The notes under the pieces: model-generated
Databases searched by the model: none
Seen by the model: only the letters and a program-made list of their open reading frames with translations
Told to the model about the DNA's origin: nothing
Source: DAOPYU01 sp942493245
Lineage (GTDB): Bacteria > Sumerlaeota > Sumerlaeia > UBA8349
Length of the DNA stretch: 64,000 nt
NCBI GenBank assembly: GCA_942493245.1
Contig: OW818685.1
Span: forward strand, 744,001-808,000
Reading direction: 5' to 3'
Position numbers and translations under genes: made by a program
Shown here: positions 50,805 through 58,943 of the stretch, one piece after another
Position numbering within the stretch: position 1 is the stretch's first letter
Layout of the letters: every line of letters starts with the position of its first letter

Positions 50805-51057
50805 CAATCGTGGGTTTCGAGGATAGGTTGGTCTTGGATTTCGAAGAAAGGCCGGTCGCCGAGACGATTACAGCGATTAATACGACGATTAAGGTGGTGA
50901 ACCGGTGCCACCAGGTCTTGACGGTCAGAACGACCACCAGAGCGATCCCTGCAAGGAACTGAAGGATCAAACTGCCCGTGCCGGGGTCCAGATAAGCATG
51001 CGCGTCCTGCTCGAGCAGGAGCATGACCAGAAAAACCATCACAAAGAGTTGTATCAT
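50776..51057 (-). CDS. Small membrane protein with YLDPGTGS motif
   Basis: 93 residues. Signal-like first helix (FVMVFLVMLLL), the motif AYLDPGTGSLILQFLAG, a second membrane helix, then a hydrophobic stretch and a tail of five aspartates. Small proteins with this Y-L-D-P-G-x-G-S motif occur next to glycan and methyltransferase genes in many bacteria and archaea, but have no assigned function that I know. It overlaps the methyltransferase gene by 29 bases, so the two are made together. Confidence 0.7.
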   Translation of the reverse strand: MIQLFVMVFLVMLLLEQDAHAYLDPGTGSLILQFLAGIALVVVLTVKTWWHRFTTLIVVLIAVIVSATGLSSKSKTNLSSKPTIDDDDDLTPK

Positions 51058-51648
51058 GGAACTTTCTCCCGTGGGGGGGGGTGAAATACCTGGGGATCAC
51101 ATTCCCCGTCAGGAACGCATCCCAAGGAATCCGCCCTGAAAACCCACCGCTCATCTCGCTTGTAAATTTCTGATTTCAGACGCTTTATGAGGCGGTTGAA
51201 CTCTTCCTGTGACAGGGAAGGTCCATCATTCCCCAACTCGAAAAGCCATGATTTCCCACTGGGAATGTTCTGTCAAGACCAAAAAGTGACGGGAGGGGGC
51301 ATATTTCGGGCAATGAGTGATGACAAACAGGCGCTTTCGCCGGGGAGCAGGGGGTCTGTACAACCGGTCGGCTGAGACAGGGGGGCATCTTGTCTTGTTT
51401 TTTTCCTCTTCTCCCGGAGTCTGGTGTGCCGAGAAGAACGCAGGCCTGATAAAACCACGGGACGGATGCAGTTTTCCCTTGCTCCCGGACGGTGGTTTCC
51501 ACAGGATAGATCTGTTTGGTCTGGGGATGAACCCCGACGGACCAGGCTCTGACCCCATTTGACCCGATCTGCCGCTGTTTGCCAGACTCGCCGCCTGGGG
51601 GCGAGCGTCTGCGCCGGATCTCGACTCTTGAATAGACTGAGGTTACCT
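51058..51648. other. Gene-free region between the methyltransferase pair and the TPR gene
   Basis: Divergent interval of 590 bases. No ORF with coding character. ACCAGGCTCTGACCCCATTT (51541-51560) resembles words associated with REP/RAYT elements. GAGG at 51639-51642 is the ribosome site of the next gene. Confidence 0.5.
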
Positions 51649-53139
51649 GTGATTTCAATGCCTCTTTCCCGCCTCGCCGTGTTTTCTGGCGCGCGTTCTA
51701 CAATTCTTCTGGCCGTTTTGAGCCTCTGGCTGGCGGCGCCCGTGGGCGCTCAGGAGGCTGTGGTTCCAGATCTGGACGGGATGAAACCGGTCATTCCGGA
51801 GATTGAAAGTCTGTTGGCCGAATCTTTGGGACAGTCTCCGGTGGAACGGAAAAAATCGGAAAAAGAGGCGGCTGAACCGGCTTGGGCGCGTTTCGAGGAT
51901 ACGACCGGTTTGGATTTGCTCAAACGGCTCACCCCGCAACGCACGGTCGAGGGACGCGAACTCTACGATGTTGAAAACCCGCCTCGTCGGCTCCGGTTGT
52001 ATCTCTACCCGTATTACATCGTCACGGGCCTGCCTCGGGATCTGGTGGATGGGTTTTTCGGTTCGATGAACTTTGTTCCCCCCTTCAACCTGCTGTTTAC
52101 CGGCGCGATGTACGAGATTGTTCCCACACAGTTCCTGATGCGCCACTCGACGGATCGCCACGGTCTTTGGGGCCGGAGTAATGCCCAGGGGCATGGCTGG
52201 GTGGATGCGGAGAACGGGTGGGGATTCTTCTCCTGCCTTCATGCGCTCGAGTTCCGTCCCGTCAACGCGAAAAAACTCGAAGCGCAGACAAGCGCGAATC
52301 AGGAGCTGGCGCGCAAAATAAACGAGAAGAACAGCGTCATCAATCTGCACAACGAGCGGGTGGACGCGCTCCGGACCGAGTATTTCGAGGTGACGACGCA
52401 GTTCTATCAGGCGGGCAATTATCGCGAGGTCGTGCGCCGGTTGATTCCCTATGTCCAGATAGACCTGCGCAGCGGCCTATCGAAGGCCATGCTGGCGGGC
52501 GCTTACGGGGGGCTGTTGTGCCAGGATATTCCGGAGCGCGCCTGGGTCAGCGAGCAGTTGTCGACCCTTCTTTCGACGTGTTCGAAAAGCACGCTGGTGC
52601 AGGTCAAGCGGGAACTGGCTTTTATGAAGAAAACCTTTCCAACCCGGACGGAACCCGCGTTGTACCTGACCCAGATCGATGTGCTCATGAACAGTTACGC
52701 GCAGGCTTTGAGCGAGGCGGAGTACCTGCTCACGCTCGACGCGCAAAATCCGCTTTATCTGCGCCTGCGGGTCGAGGCGGCTCTGGCGAGCGAGAAACCG
52801 GAGTGGATCGAGCCGGCCATTGCGGCGCTGGCGGCGCAGCTGGGCGCCGATTCGGAAATCGTGCGCCATGCGCAGGGGCGCCTGGCCTTTGTGAAACAGG
52901 ACTACGATCAGGTCGCCACCCTTTACAAACAGTTGACCCAGGAAGCGCCGGATAATGCGCGTTATCACTATCTGCTGGGGATGATGTGGGTCGAGCGCGC
53001 CAGCCTGACGGGTTCCTACAATCGGCCGGAGGCGGTGAAATCGTTGAAAAAGGCGGTTCGCAAGGCTCGGACGGATGAAGAGGAAGATTTCTACCGGAAG
53101 GTCTGTACGGTGGCGGAATCGCTCGATATCCCCCTTTAA
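51649..53139 (+). CDS. Secreted protein with C-terminal TPR-like repeats, function unknown
   Basis: 496 residues. Signal peptide (FSGARSTILLAVLSLWLAAP then VGAQEA) ends near residue 34. The central part has an aromatic-rich segment (YYIVTGLPRDLVDGFFG, PFNLLFTGAMYEIVPTQF) unlike anything I recognise, then a short coiled coil (LEAQTSANQELARKINEKN). Residues about 260-490 are helical tetratricopeptide-like hairpins (YQAGNYREVVRRLIPY, DYDQVATLYKQLTQEAP), suggesting protein binding. The GTG at 51649 has GAGG at 6-base spacing; the ATG at 51658 is an alternative giving almost the same protein. It lies 180 bases before a tRNA gene and appears monocistronic. Confidence 0.65.
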   Translation: MISMPLSRLAVFSGARSTILLAVLSLWLAAPVGAQEAVVPDLDGMKPVIPEIESLLAESLGQSPVERKKSEKEAAEPAWARFEDTTGLDLLKRLTPQRTVEGRELYDVENPPRRLRLYLYPYYIVTGLPRDLVDGFFGSMNFVPPFNLLFTGAMYEIVPTQFLMRHSTDRHGLWGRSNAQGHGWVDAENGWGFFSCLHALEFRPVNAKKLEAQTSANQELARKINEKNSVINLHNERVDALRTEYFEVTTQFYQAGNYREVVRRLIPYVQIDLRSGLSKAMLAGAYGGLLCQDIPERAWVSEQLSTLLSTCSKSTLVQVKRELAFMKKTFPTRTEPALYLTQIDVLMNSYAQALSEAEYLLTLDAQNPLYLRLRVEAALASEKPEWIEPAIAALAAQLGADSEIVRHAQGRLAFVKQDYDQVATLYKQLTQEAPDNARYHYLLGMMWVERASLTGSYNRPEAVKSLKKAVRKARTDEEEDFYRKVCTVAESLDIPL

Positions 53140-53319
53140 GTCGTGGGTAAACCCGTGAAACCGGCTTTCCGGAGACTCAAAAGTGGGGTTTCTTCATTTC
53201 GCGCTTGACTTTTCAGGCTCTCTGGAGCAGAAGAATAGGGCCTTGAGCGCATGTCGCGTTCGAGTGGGGTGGCGGAAGGGGTTTTCCCCGGGAAGCCGTT
53301 GAAATTCGGGGTCTGATGT

Positions 53320-53395
53320 GGGGAAGTAGCTCAGCTGGGAGAGCACAGCGTTCGCAACGCTGGGGTCGAGAGTTCGAATCTCTTCTTCTCCACCA
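53320..53395 (+). tRNA. tRNA-Ala (anticodon CGC)
   Basis: 76 nt cloverleaf. Acceptor GGGGAAG with CTTCTCC and encoded CCA; D-arm GCTCAGCTGGGAGAGC; anticodon stem CAGCG/CGCTG with loop TTCGCAA, anticodon CGC; T-arm GAGAG-TTCGAAT-CTCTT. The third acceptor pair is G3-U70, the alanine identity element, which confirms the charging. It reads GCG codons. Confidence 0.97.
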
Positions 53396-53542
53396 CTTCA
53401 GTCGGGTTCTATGGATCGGCACAGAGAGTAGATTTTTTTTGCATGGTGAAACCACCCCACTCAACGGGTGGTTTTTCCTTTTTCTGCGGGTGTGGGAAAA
53501 TGTTTTTGTGTTGCCACGGCGAGGGTTACCCTCGGCGGTTTT

Positions 53543-54844
53543 TCAGGAAGGCGTTTCTTCCGAACTTGTATCCCAGGAGGCAATGACGCGATTGCGCCCG
53601 AGCCGTTTGGCTTTGTTGAGCGCATCGTCGGCGCGCTTGATGAGTTGGTCGAGGTTTTCGGTCTCCGGCGGATCGTCTTTTCTGAAGGAAGCCAATCCGG
53701 CGCTGATGGTCACCTGGAGCGGTTGTTCGGTATCCGCCCCAAAGTGTTCCGCCTCGATCGCCCTGCAGATCCTTTCCGCTACGCGCAAGGCGCCTTCTTC
53801 GTCCGTTTCGGGCAGGAGCGCGATGAATTCTTCCCCACCATAGCGCCCGAGGAGGTCGGATTCGCGCAGCATTCGCTTCAAAACTCCGGCGATTCCCTGT
53901 AAGACCAGATCGCCCACCTGGTGGCCGTAGTTGTCGTTGAATTTTTTGAAGAAGTCCACATCGAACATCAGGCAACTCAGGTGCAAGTCATGGCGTCTGG
54001 TGCGGCCTATTTCTATTTCCGCCGACAGGAAAAAGGAACGCCGGTTGGCGATTTGAGTCAGAGCGTCGGTCGTAGCCATCTCCTGAACCATTTTCTGGGC
54101 TTCGTTCAGCCGTTTCATCACCCGCATGATGAAGGCAAAGATGCTTCCGAAAAGAAAACAGAAGACCCCGATTCCCAGGACAAAGAAGAGAAACAGCGTC
54201 TGTTTCTCAGATTTTTCGATATTCGAGATGTCGAATTGGACGCTGATGCCCCCTCGAATGTCGCCGACCCGGTAACCCTGTTTGGCGTGGCATTGCAGGC
54301 AGGATTCTTCCGTGACCAGCGGGGCCATGTAGCGGTAATATGTGCGGTCCCCCTCTTCGGAAATCCGCGTGAAACTTTCTTTTATTCCGGTTTCGAATTC
54401 CTTCAGCGATTTCTTTTCGAACTCATCTGGCAGGTTGTTGGGGTTCAGGGGGGTGAGGCTGGTGATGTGGAACCGGTAGGCCGCATCGCTTTTCTCGGCG
54501 ATCTCCGAAATTTCCCGGGTCATCAGAGCCGGGTTTTTCTTGGTATAGACTTTCCCGTCCACCGCCGTGATATCGGGATTTTCGAGGTAGGGATTGGACT
54601 CGACCCCGGGTTTTTTTTCAACAAAGACTCCCCCATAGCCAGCGCTCCACCGGCGGGTCAGGACGATGTTTTCGAAATGCGCATGCGCCCGGCTTCTGAG
54701 CTCCGTTTCGATGAGTTTCTGGTTGCGGACAATCAGACCCAGAAAGAGACCCAGAATGAAGACCAGAATTACCAAGGCCACATTGAAGATGAAGGATTTC
54801 CAGATCCGGCTTGTGCTGAAGGAGATGTCGAAAGGATTACTCAT
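53543..54844 (-). CDS. Diguanylate cyclase with DUF3365/Tll0287-like heme sensor
   Basis: 433 residues. N-terminal membrane helix (about 16-38), periplasmic DUF3365-type sensor (about 45-205) with a c-type heme motif CLQCHA and preceding PLVTEES, second membrane helix (about 213-235), and a cytoplasmic GGDEF domain with active site RYGGEEF and LMFDVDFFKKFND. It synthesises cyclic-di-GMP in response to a redox or gas signal at the heme (inference). No RxxD I-site is obvious just before the GGEEF. The start at 54844 has AGAGGGG 8 bases upstream. The kinase at 19527-21929 carries a domain type that can bind this nucleotide, but the genes are not linked. Confidence 0.92.
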   Translation of the reverse strand: MSNPFDISFSTSRIWKSFIFNVALVILVFILGLFLGLIVRNQKLIETELRSRAHAHFENIVLTRRWSAGYGGVFVEKKPGVESNPYLENPDITAVDGKVYTKKNPALMTREISEIAEKSDAAYRFHITSLTPLNPNNLPDEFEKKSLKEFETGIKESFTRISEEGDRTYYRYMAPLVTEESCLQCHAKQGYRVGDIRGGISVQFDISNIEKSEKQTLFLFFVLGIGVFCFLFGSIFAFIMRVMKRLNEAQKMVQEMATTDALTQIANRRSFFLSAEIEIGRTRRHDLHLSCLMFDVDFFKKFNDNYGHQVGDLVLQGIAGVLKRMLRESDLLGRYGGEEFIALLPETDEEGALRVAERICRAIEAEHFGADTEQPLQVTISAGLASFRKDDPPETENLDQLIKRADDALNKAKRLGRNRVIASWDTSSEETPS

Positions 54845-55089
54845 AAGAAACGCCCCTCTTAATTACCAAAACTGGGACTACCTTCCAATCCGGACTTGAA
54901 AAAAGAACGCAACATGAAATGAACCATGTCACGTATCCTATCAGACATTCCGCCGGTTTGTCAAAAAGAAGGGACGTTTTAATTCGGATTTTTCACATTT
55001 TCGGATGTGTACGCATGAACGCATTCTGCGCCCGGTTCTCTGACCGCAATCTGTTGTTCAGGGATTGTGCAAGGTCTTTGCGAGGGTTT

Positions 55090-56169
55090 CTACCGGACCG
55101 GTTCCAGCAGCCCGAGGCGCCAGGGAATCTGGCCGTAGGCTTTTCCCGCGCGGTCGCGGTCGGTGACGCCCTGAAAGAGAACGCGCAACGAGGCCGGGTC
55201 CACTTCGAGCCGTTCGTCCACCCCGGCCCGTAAGAGCTCGGCGTGGCTGATCGAGTCGGTCCACCGGTCGGACGTGGTCAGCCGGACATTGAGCATCGAG
55301 GCGAACGTTTTTTCGGAACCGGCGGCCAGTTCTTTCCACGGACCCTCGAGCCGGTCGGCCAGATAGGCCTTCTGGTAACGCCAGCCGGGGCCTCCCTGGT
55401 CCGCCCCCCGGTCACTCTGCGCCTCGACCAGGGTCAACCACTGCGAACGGCCTTTCAGCCGGTAGGTGTGGCTCGCCTCGAAGACGTCGCCCTGAATCGC
55501 CAGCGCGGCTTCGGACCAGCCTCCGGGGAAGGCGTCGAGTGTCGTTTCCTCGCGCCAGACGTGGCCGTCGTTGGTGGTGAAGAACAGGTGGGCCTTGCGC
55601 TCGTCGCACACGATCCAGAAGTCCAGTCCCGCGTTGCCACCCGGAGCTGGGTGCGCGCCGAGGGGTTTGAGGAGGGACCAGGAGGCGGGGTCCTCGATCC
55701 GGTCCGTGGTGGCGTATGCCGCCTGGTACTCGGGCGTCCAACTCTTGTCGCTGGCCTGACAGATGAGGTACCACCGGCGCTGCGGCGTGAAATAGAAGAC
55801 CTGCGGCGCGCAGAAGAATCCCGCGTGGTTCTGGAGCAGGGTCGGGGTGGTCTGCCCGGCCTCGGCCCAGTCGGAGAAACTGAGCGTTACAATGCCGTGG
55901 CTGCGCCGCACGCCCCGGACGGTACAGAACACGTGCAAGCGGTCGTTATGGCGAACAACCGACGGGTCCTTGAGCGAGTGCCATTTTTCCCCCCCACACG
56001 GCCGGGCCTGCGCGACCGGCGCGGCCAGTGTCCAGGCAAACCGTCCGGAGTCGAAGTCGGACGAGGCTGGTTTTGTTTCAGAGGAGGGTTGAGGTGTTTC
56101 GGACGAACAGAACGATCCAGACAACATCCAGATCGGGACAATCAGGTACGCGAGAGCCCATTTCGACAT
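55090..56169 (-). CDS. Secreted GH62-type alpha-L-arabinofuranosidase
   Basis: 359 residues. N-terminal signal (LAYLIVPIWMLSG) followed by a Ser/Pro-rich tract. The five-bladed propeller shows GH62 landmarks in order: KDPSVVRHNDRLHVFCT (catalytic-base Asp), APQVFYFTPQRRWYL, LDFWIVCDE (pKa-modulating Asp), HLFFTTNDGHVWR, VFEASHTYRLKG (candidate acid Glu) and the C-terminal LGLLEPV ending typical of the family. It removes arabinose side chains from xylan or arabinan. A lipobox is not convincing (SGSFC). Adjacent to the GH43 gene, on the same strand. Confidence 0.82.
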   Translation of the reverse strand: MSKWALAYLIVPIWMLSGSFCSSETPQPSSETKPASSDFDSGRFAWTLAAPVAQARPCGGEKWHSLKDPSVVRHNDRLHVFCTVRGVRRSHGIVTLSFSDWAEAGQTTPTLLQNHAGFFCAPQVFYFTPQRRWYLICQASDKSWTPEYQAAYATTDRIEDPASWSLLKPLGAHPAPGGNAGLDFWIVCDERKAHLFFTTNDGHVWREETTLDAFPGGWSEAALAIQGDVFEASHTYRLKGRSQWLTLVEAQSDRGADQGGPGWRYQKAYLADRLEGPWKELAAGSEKTFASMLNVRLTTSDRWTDSISHAELLRAGVDERLEVDPASLRVLFQGVTDRDRAGKAYGQIPWRLGLLEPVR

Positions 56170-56211
56170 GTTTCGGTTTTCCTTTCTGTGTTGTTGAAAA
56201 CCTCCGACAGT

Positions 56212-56290
56212 GAAACAGCAGAAGACTCAGAATACGCAGAAACCGCTTGTCCTGTCGTTTCTTCTGCATGCGTCGCATCTTCTGCGGTTC
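56212..56290. repeat. Imperfect palindrome, GCAGAAGA family
   Basis: Left arm GAAACAGCAGAAGACTCAGA (56212 on) and right arm ending CGCATCTTCTGCGGTTC (56290) pair loosely. Built like the other dispersed palindromes, around GCAGAA words. Confidence 0.45.
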
Positions 56291-56361
56291 AAAAAAAACT
56301 CAACCGGGAAATCCATCCCTGTGCATACTCAATCTGGTTCTGTTCTTCCTCATTCCCGTTA

Positions 56362-57639
56362 CTAAAACGAACAAGATTTCTTAGAGCGAACATACCGGAT
56401 GATTCTGGAGACAACCCAACGCGGAAGACGGATAATCTTCACGAGAACCCAAATAGCCGGTATGAGCAGGAACCCGGTCACGAGTCCGATGAATCCCCCC
56501 AGGAACGCCCCGTTAATTATCCAAAAGGTGACATTCCATCCATTCTCCTGTTGAGGTCCACAATCTACTCCCCACATATATCCACCGAGAACTCCATAGA
56601 AGGACAATAGGGACACGAGGAGCGCAAGATTCATATCCACATCATCACTGGACTCTAATTCCCGATCCGACTCATTACACTTTACGGAACTGGACACGGG
56701 ACAGGGGCGTCCCAAGGCCCGTCTGATTGTGGAACTGAACCGCTCCAATCCCCATCTCACTTTAGGAACAATCCAGAATGGAGAACCGACAAGCGCGATA
56801 AGCGCAATCCCCCCGATGACTGCCAGCAGGGGCGTGATGACGATTCCGAGAATTCCTCCCCAGACGCCACCCAGTTCAAATCCGGATGTGTATCCCCCCA
56901 GGCACCCCAGCATGAGAATGAATAGAAGAAACAAGAGAAAAGACAGGCCAGATAACAAGCCCCGGATACTCTGCAACCATTGTCGGCTTCTCACGAAAAG
57001 CGCACTCACAACCGAAAAAGATCTTTTCGAGCGGACATATTGGATTATTCTGGAAACAATAGAATAAGGGATATTGAGAATCTTCATAAGCACCCAGAGG
57101 CCCAGCACAAATACGAACCCGACCATGAGCCCCATGAATCCCCCAAGGAAAGGCCACACGATAAGCCAGAAAATTCCCTTCAATATGCTGTCAGGGTGAA
57201 ATCCATGAGAAACTTCGGTCCCAATGATGCATCCCAAAAAGACCCCAAAGAAAGAAAACACAGAGACAACTATTCCGAGTTCAGAAATGGTACATTGACA
57301 AGGTCCCCATTTCATATTCGATTCGTTGTTCCCAGCATCTCGCGACTCAGAGCATGGCTGTTCCAAGGCATGCTCTGACGTGTCGCGAGACCGTCTCAAT
57401 ACTCGCTTTACCTTGGAAATTACCATAAAGGGAGAGGCAATGACGGCGATGAGGCCAATCCCCTCAATGATTCCCAGCAGCACACCGATTACAATCCCCA
57501 GGATTCCTCCCCAGATCCCCCCCAGATGAAATCCATACGAATATCCGGTCCTGCCAACTTGAATAAGGCAGAACAGGAGAAACAAGAAAACAGGAACCAA
57601 AACTATTATACCAGAAGACTCGTGTCGCTGGCTTGTCAT
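56362..57639 (-). CDS. Internally duplicated membrane protein of unknown function
   Basis: 425 residues, about eight membrane segments in two similar halves (about 10-210 and 220-425). Matching pieces: GGIWGGILGIVIG and GGVWGGILGIVIT; FLGGFMGLMVGF and FLGGFIGLVTGF; VSRIIQYVRSK and VSRIIRYVRSK. Glycine-rich helices are frequent. Each half has a loop with a cytoplasmic basic stretch. I recognise no family. Base composition (about 48% GC) is lower than its neighbours, and the halves keep visible DNA similarity, so the duplication is not ancient. The ATG at 57639 is chosen; a longer ORF start at 57678 overlaps the GH43-side interval. Confidence 0.6.
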   Translation of the reverse strand: MTSQRHESSGIIVLVPVFLFLLFCLIQVGRTGYSYGFHLGGIWGGILGIVIGVLLGIIEGIGLIAVIASPFMVISKVKRVLRRSRDTSEHALEQPCSESRDAGNNESNMKWGPCQCTISELGIVVSVFSFFGVFLGCIIGTEVSHGFHPDSILKGIFWLIVWPFLGGFMGLMVGFVFVLGLWVLMKILNIPYSIVSRIIQYVRSKRSFSVVSALFVRSRQWLQSIRGLLSGLSFLLFLLFILMLGCLGGYTSGFELGGVWGGILGIVITPLLAVIGGIALIALVGSPFWIVPKVRWGLERFSSTIRRALGRPCPVSSSVKCNESDRELESSDDVDMNLALLVSLLSFYGVLGGYMWGVDCGPQQENGWNVTFWIINGAFLGGFIGLVTGFLLIPAIWVLVKIIRLPRWVVSRIIRYVRSKKSCSF

Positions 57640-57690
57640 GTCCGGTTCCGATCCGGGAACAATTTGGGGGACATGCATCTCGGCGCTATG

Positions 57691-58752
57691 TTACTTCAGA
57701 CTCCACGCGTCCTTCCACGGCACTTCGAAGCCCTTGTCTGTGAGGGTGATGGGGAGCCAGAGGTAGAGGGAGTTTTGCAGGTCGCGCGGTTTCCAGCGGT
57801 CCCCGATGAAGATGAACGTGCCGGGCTTGTCCACCACGGGGAGGATGAACGCGCTCTGTCCCCCGAATGTGACCTCCGCCTCGGGGCCGCGGCAGGGGTT
57901 GTCGAGTTCCGTCCACGGGCCCATAATGGAGTCGGCGACGGCCGAGCGGGCCGCATTGGGCGCCCAACCGGTACACCCGGAGGCCATGAGGTAATAACGG
58001 CCCTTGTGTTTGAAGACCGCCGGGGCTTCCATCGAGCGGCCCTCGAACACGCGCACGAAGCGATCCGTGGGTTTGAGGTAGTCGTCCGTCAGGAGGACGA
58101 TGTGCATCGTGGCGTTGTTTTCCGAAGCGTGGAAGAGGTAGGCCTTCCCGTCGTCGTCCATGAAGACGGTCATGTCGCGGCTCATCGAGTCGTTGGGACG
58201 GAAGCTGCCGAGGTACTGGAACGGTCCGGTGGGGGAATCGCTCACGGCCACCCCGGCGCGCGCGAAGGAATAGTCCTCGGAGTCCACGTGCATCCACATC
58301 ACGAACTTCTTCGTGGTCTTGTTGTAGAGCACCTTGGGGCGCTCGATCACCTTGCTCTTGTGCAATTCGTGTTTGCGGTCGTTCTGTTCGGAGGGAAGCG
58401 CTGTGCCTTCATTCTTCCAGTTGTAGAGATCTTTCGAGGAATAGCACGACACCCCAGCCGCCTCGACGCGCGTGCCGCCCCAGGTGCGGTTGCTCTCGGG
58501 CGTCCAGGTTTTGCCGATCTTGAGTTCGCCGTGCCAGTAATAGGTCCCTTCGTGGTACAGGACGCCGCCGCCGTGGGCGTTGATCGGTTTACCGTCCGTG
58601 TCGTTCCAGACCTGGCCGGGTTTGAATTCCGACAGCGCGGGGGCGTCCGCCGCAAAGGTCGGAAGGGTGAGCGCCGCAAGTGTCAGCGTGGCCAGTAAAA
58701 CCACCGTTCTCCGGACACACTGTTTCAGAATAAACCTCGAAATTCTTTCCAT
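57691..58752 (-). CDS. Secreted glycoside hydrolase family 43-like enzyme
   Basis: 353 residues. Signal peptide (RRTVVLLATLTLAALTLPTFA) ends near residue 33. The five-bladed propeller core has GGGVLYHEGTYYWHGE, IERPKVLYNKTTKKFVMWMH, SRDMTVFMDDDGKAYLF and a GRSMEAPAVFKHKGRYYLM segment, closest in my memory to GH43 subfamilies acting on galactans. Expected catalytic acids are in IERPKV, SRDM and MEAPA. It begins where the upstream AAGGAAAGGG ends, and lies beside GH62 and the duplicated membrane protein. The longer ORF start at 58860 is rejected because it lacks a signal. Confidence 0.8.
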   Translation of the reverse strand: MERISRFILKQCVRRTVVLLATLTLAALTLPTFAADAPALSEFKPGQVWNDTDGKPINAHGGGVLYHEGTYYWHGELKIGKTWTPESNRTWGGTRVEAAGVSCYSSKDLYNWKNEGTALPSEQNDRKHELHKSKVIERPKVLYNKTTKKFVMWMHVDSEDYSFARAGVAVSDSPTGPFQYLGSFRPNDSMSRDMTVFMDDDGKAYLFHASENNATMHIVLLTDDYLKPTDRFVRVFEGRSMEAPAVFKHKGRYYLMASGCTGWAPNAARSAVADSIMGPWTELDNPCRGPEAEVTFGGQSAFILPVVDKPGTFIFIGDRWKPRDLQNSLYLWLPITLTDKGFEVPWKDAWSLK

Positions 58753-58839
58753 GATGAATCCCTTTCCTTTTCCGACTAAAATGTCCCCGAAATTTTGAAA
58801 ATTGTCTCTGTACAGAGAAAAATTGAACCGCTTTCTTTC

Positions 58840-58902
58840 ACCACGAAAGACACAAAACACACGAAAACCGCCTTCTTTCGTGTGTTTCGTGCCTTTCGTG
58901 GT
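58840..58902. repeat. Palindromic repeat, ACCACGAAAGACAC family
   Basis: 58840-58866 and 58876-58902 pair over 27 bases with two mismatches (ACCACGAAAGACACAAAAC side), 9-base loop. It lies between the GH43 start and the Gfo/Idh gene end, both on the minus strand. Confidence 0.7.
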
Positions 58903-58943
58903 TTACTTTCGGTTGCGGTTCCACCCTGCCATCCCCGCCGGTG

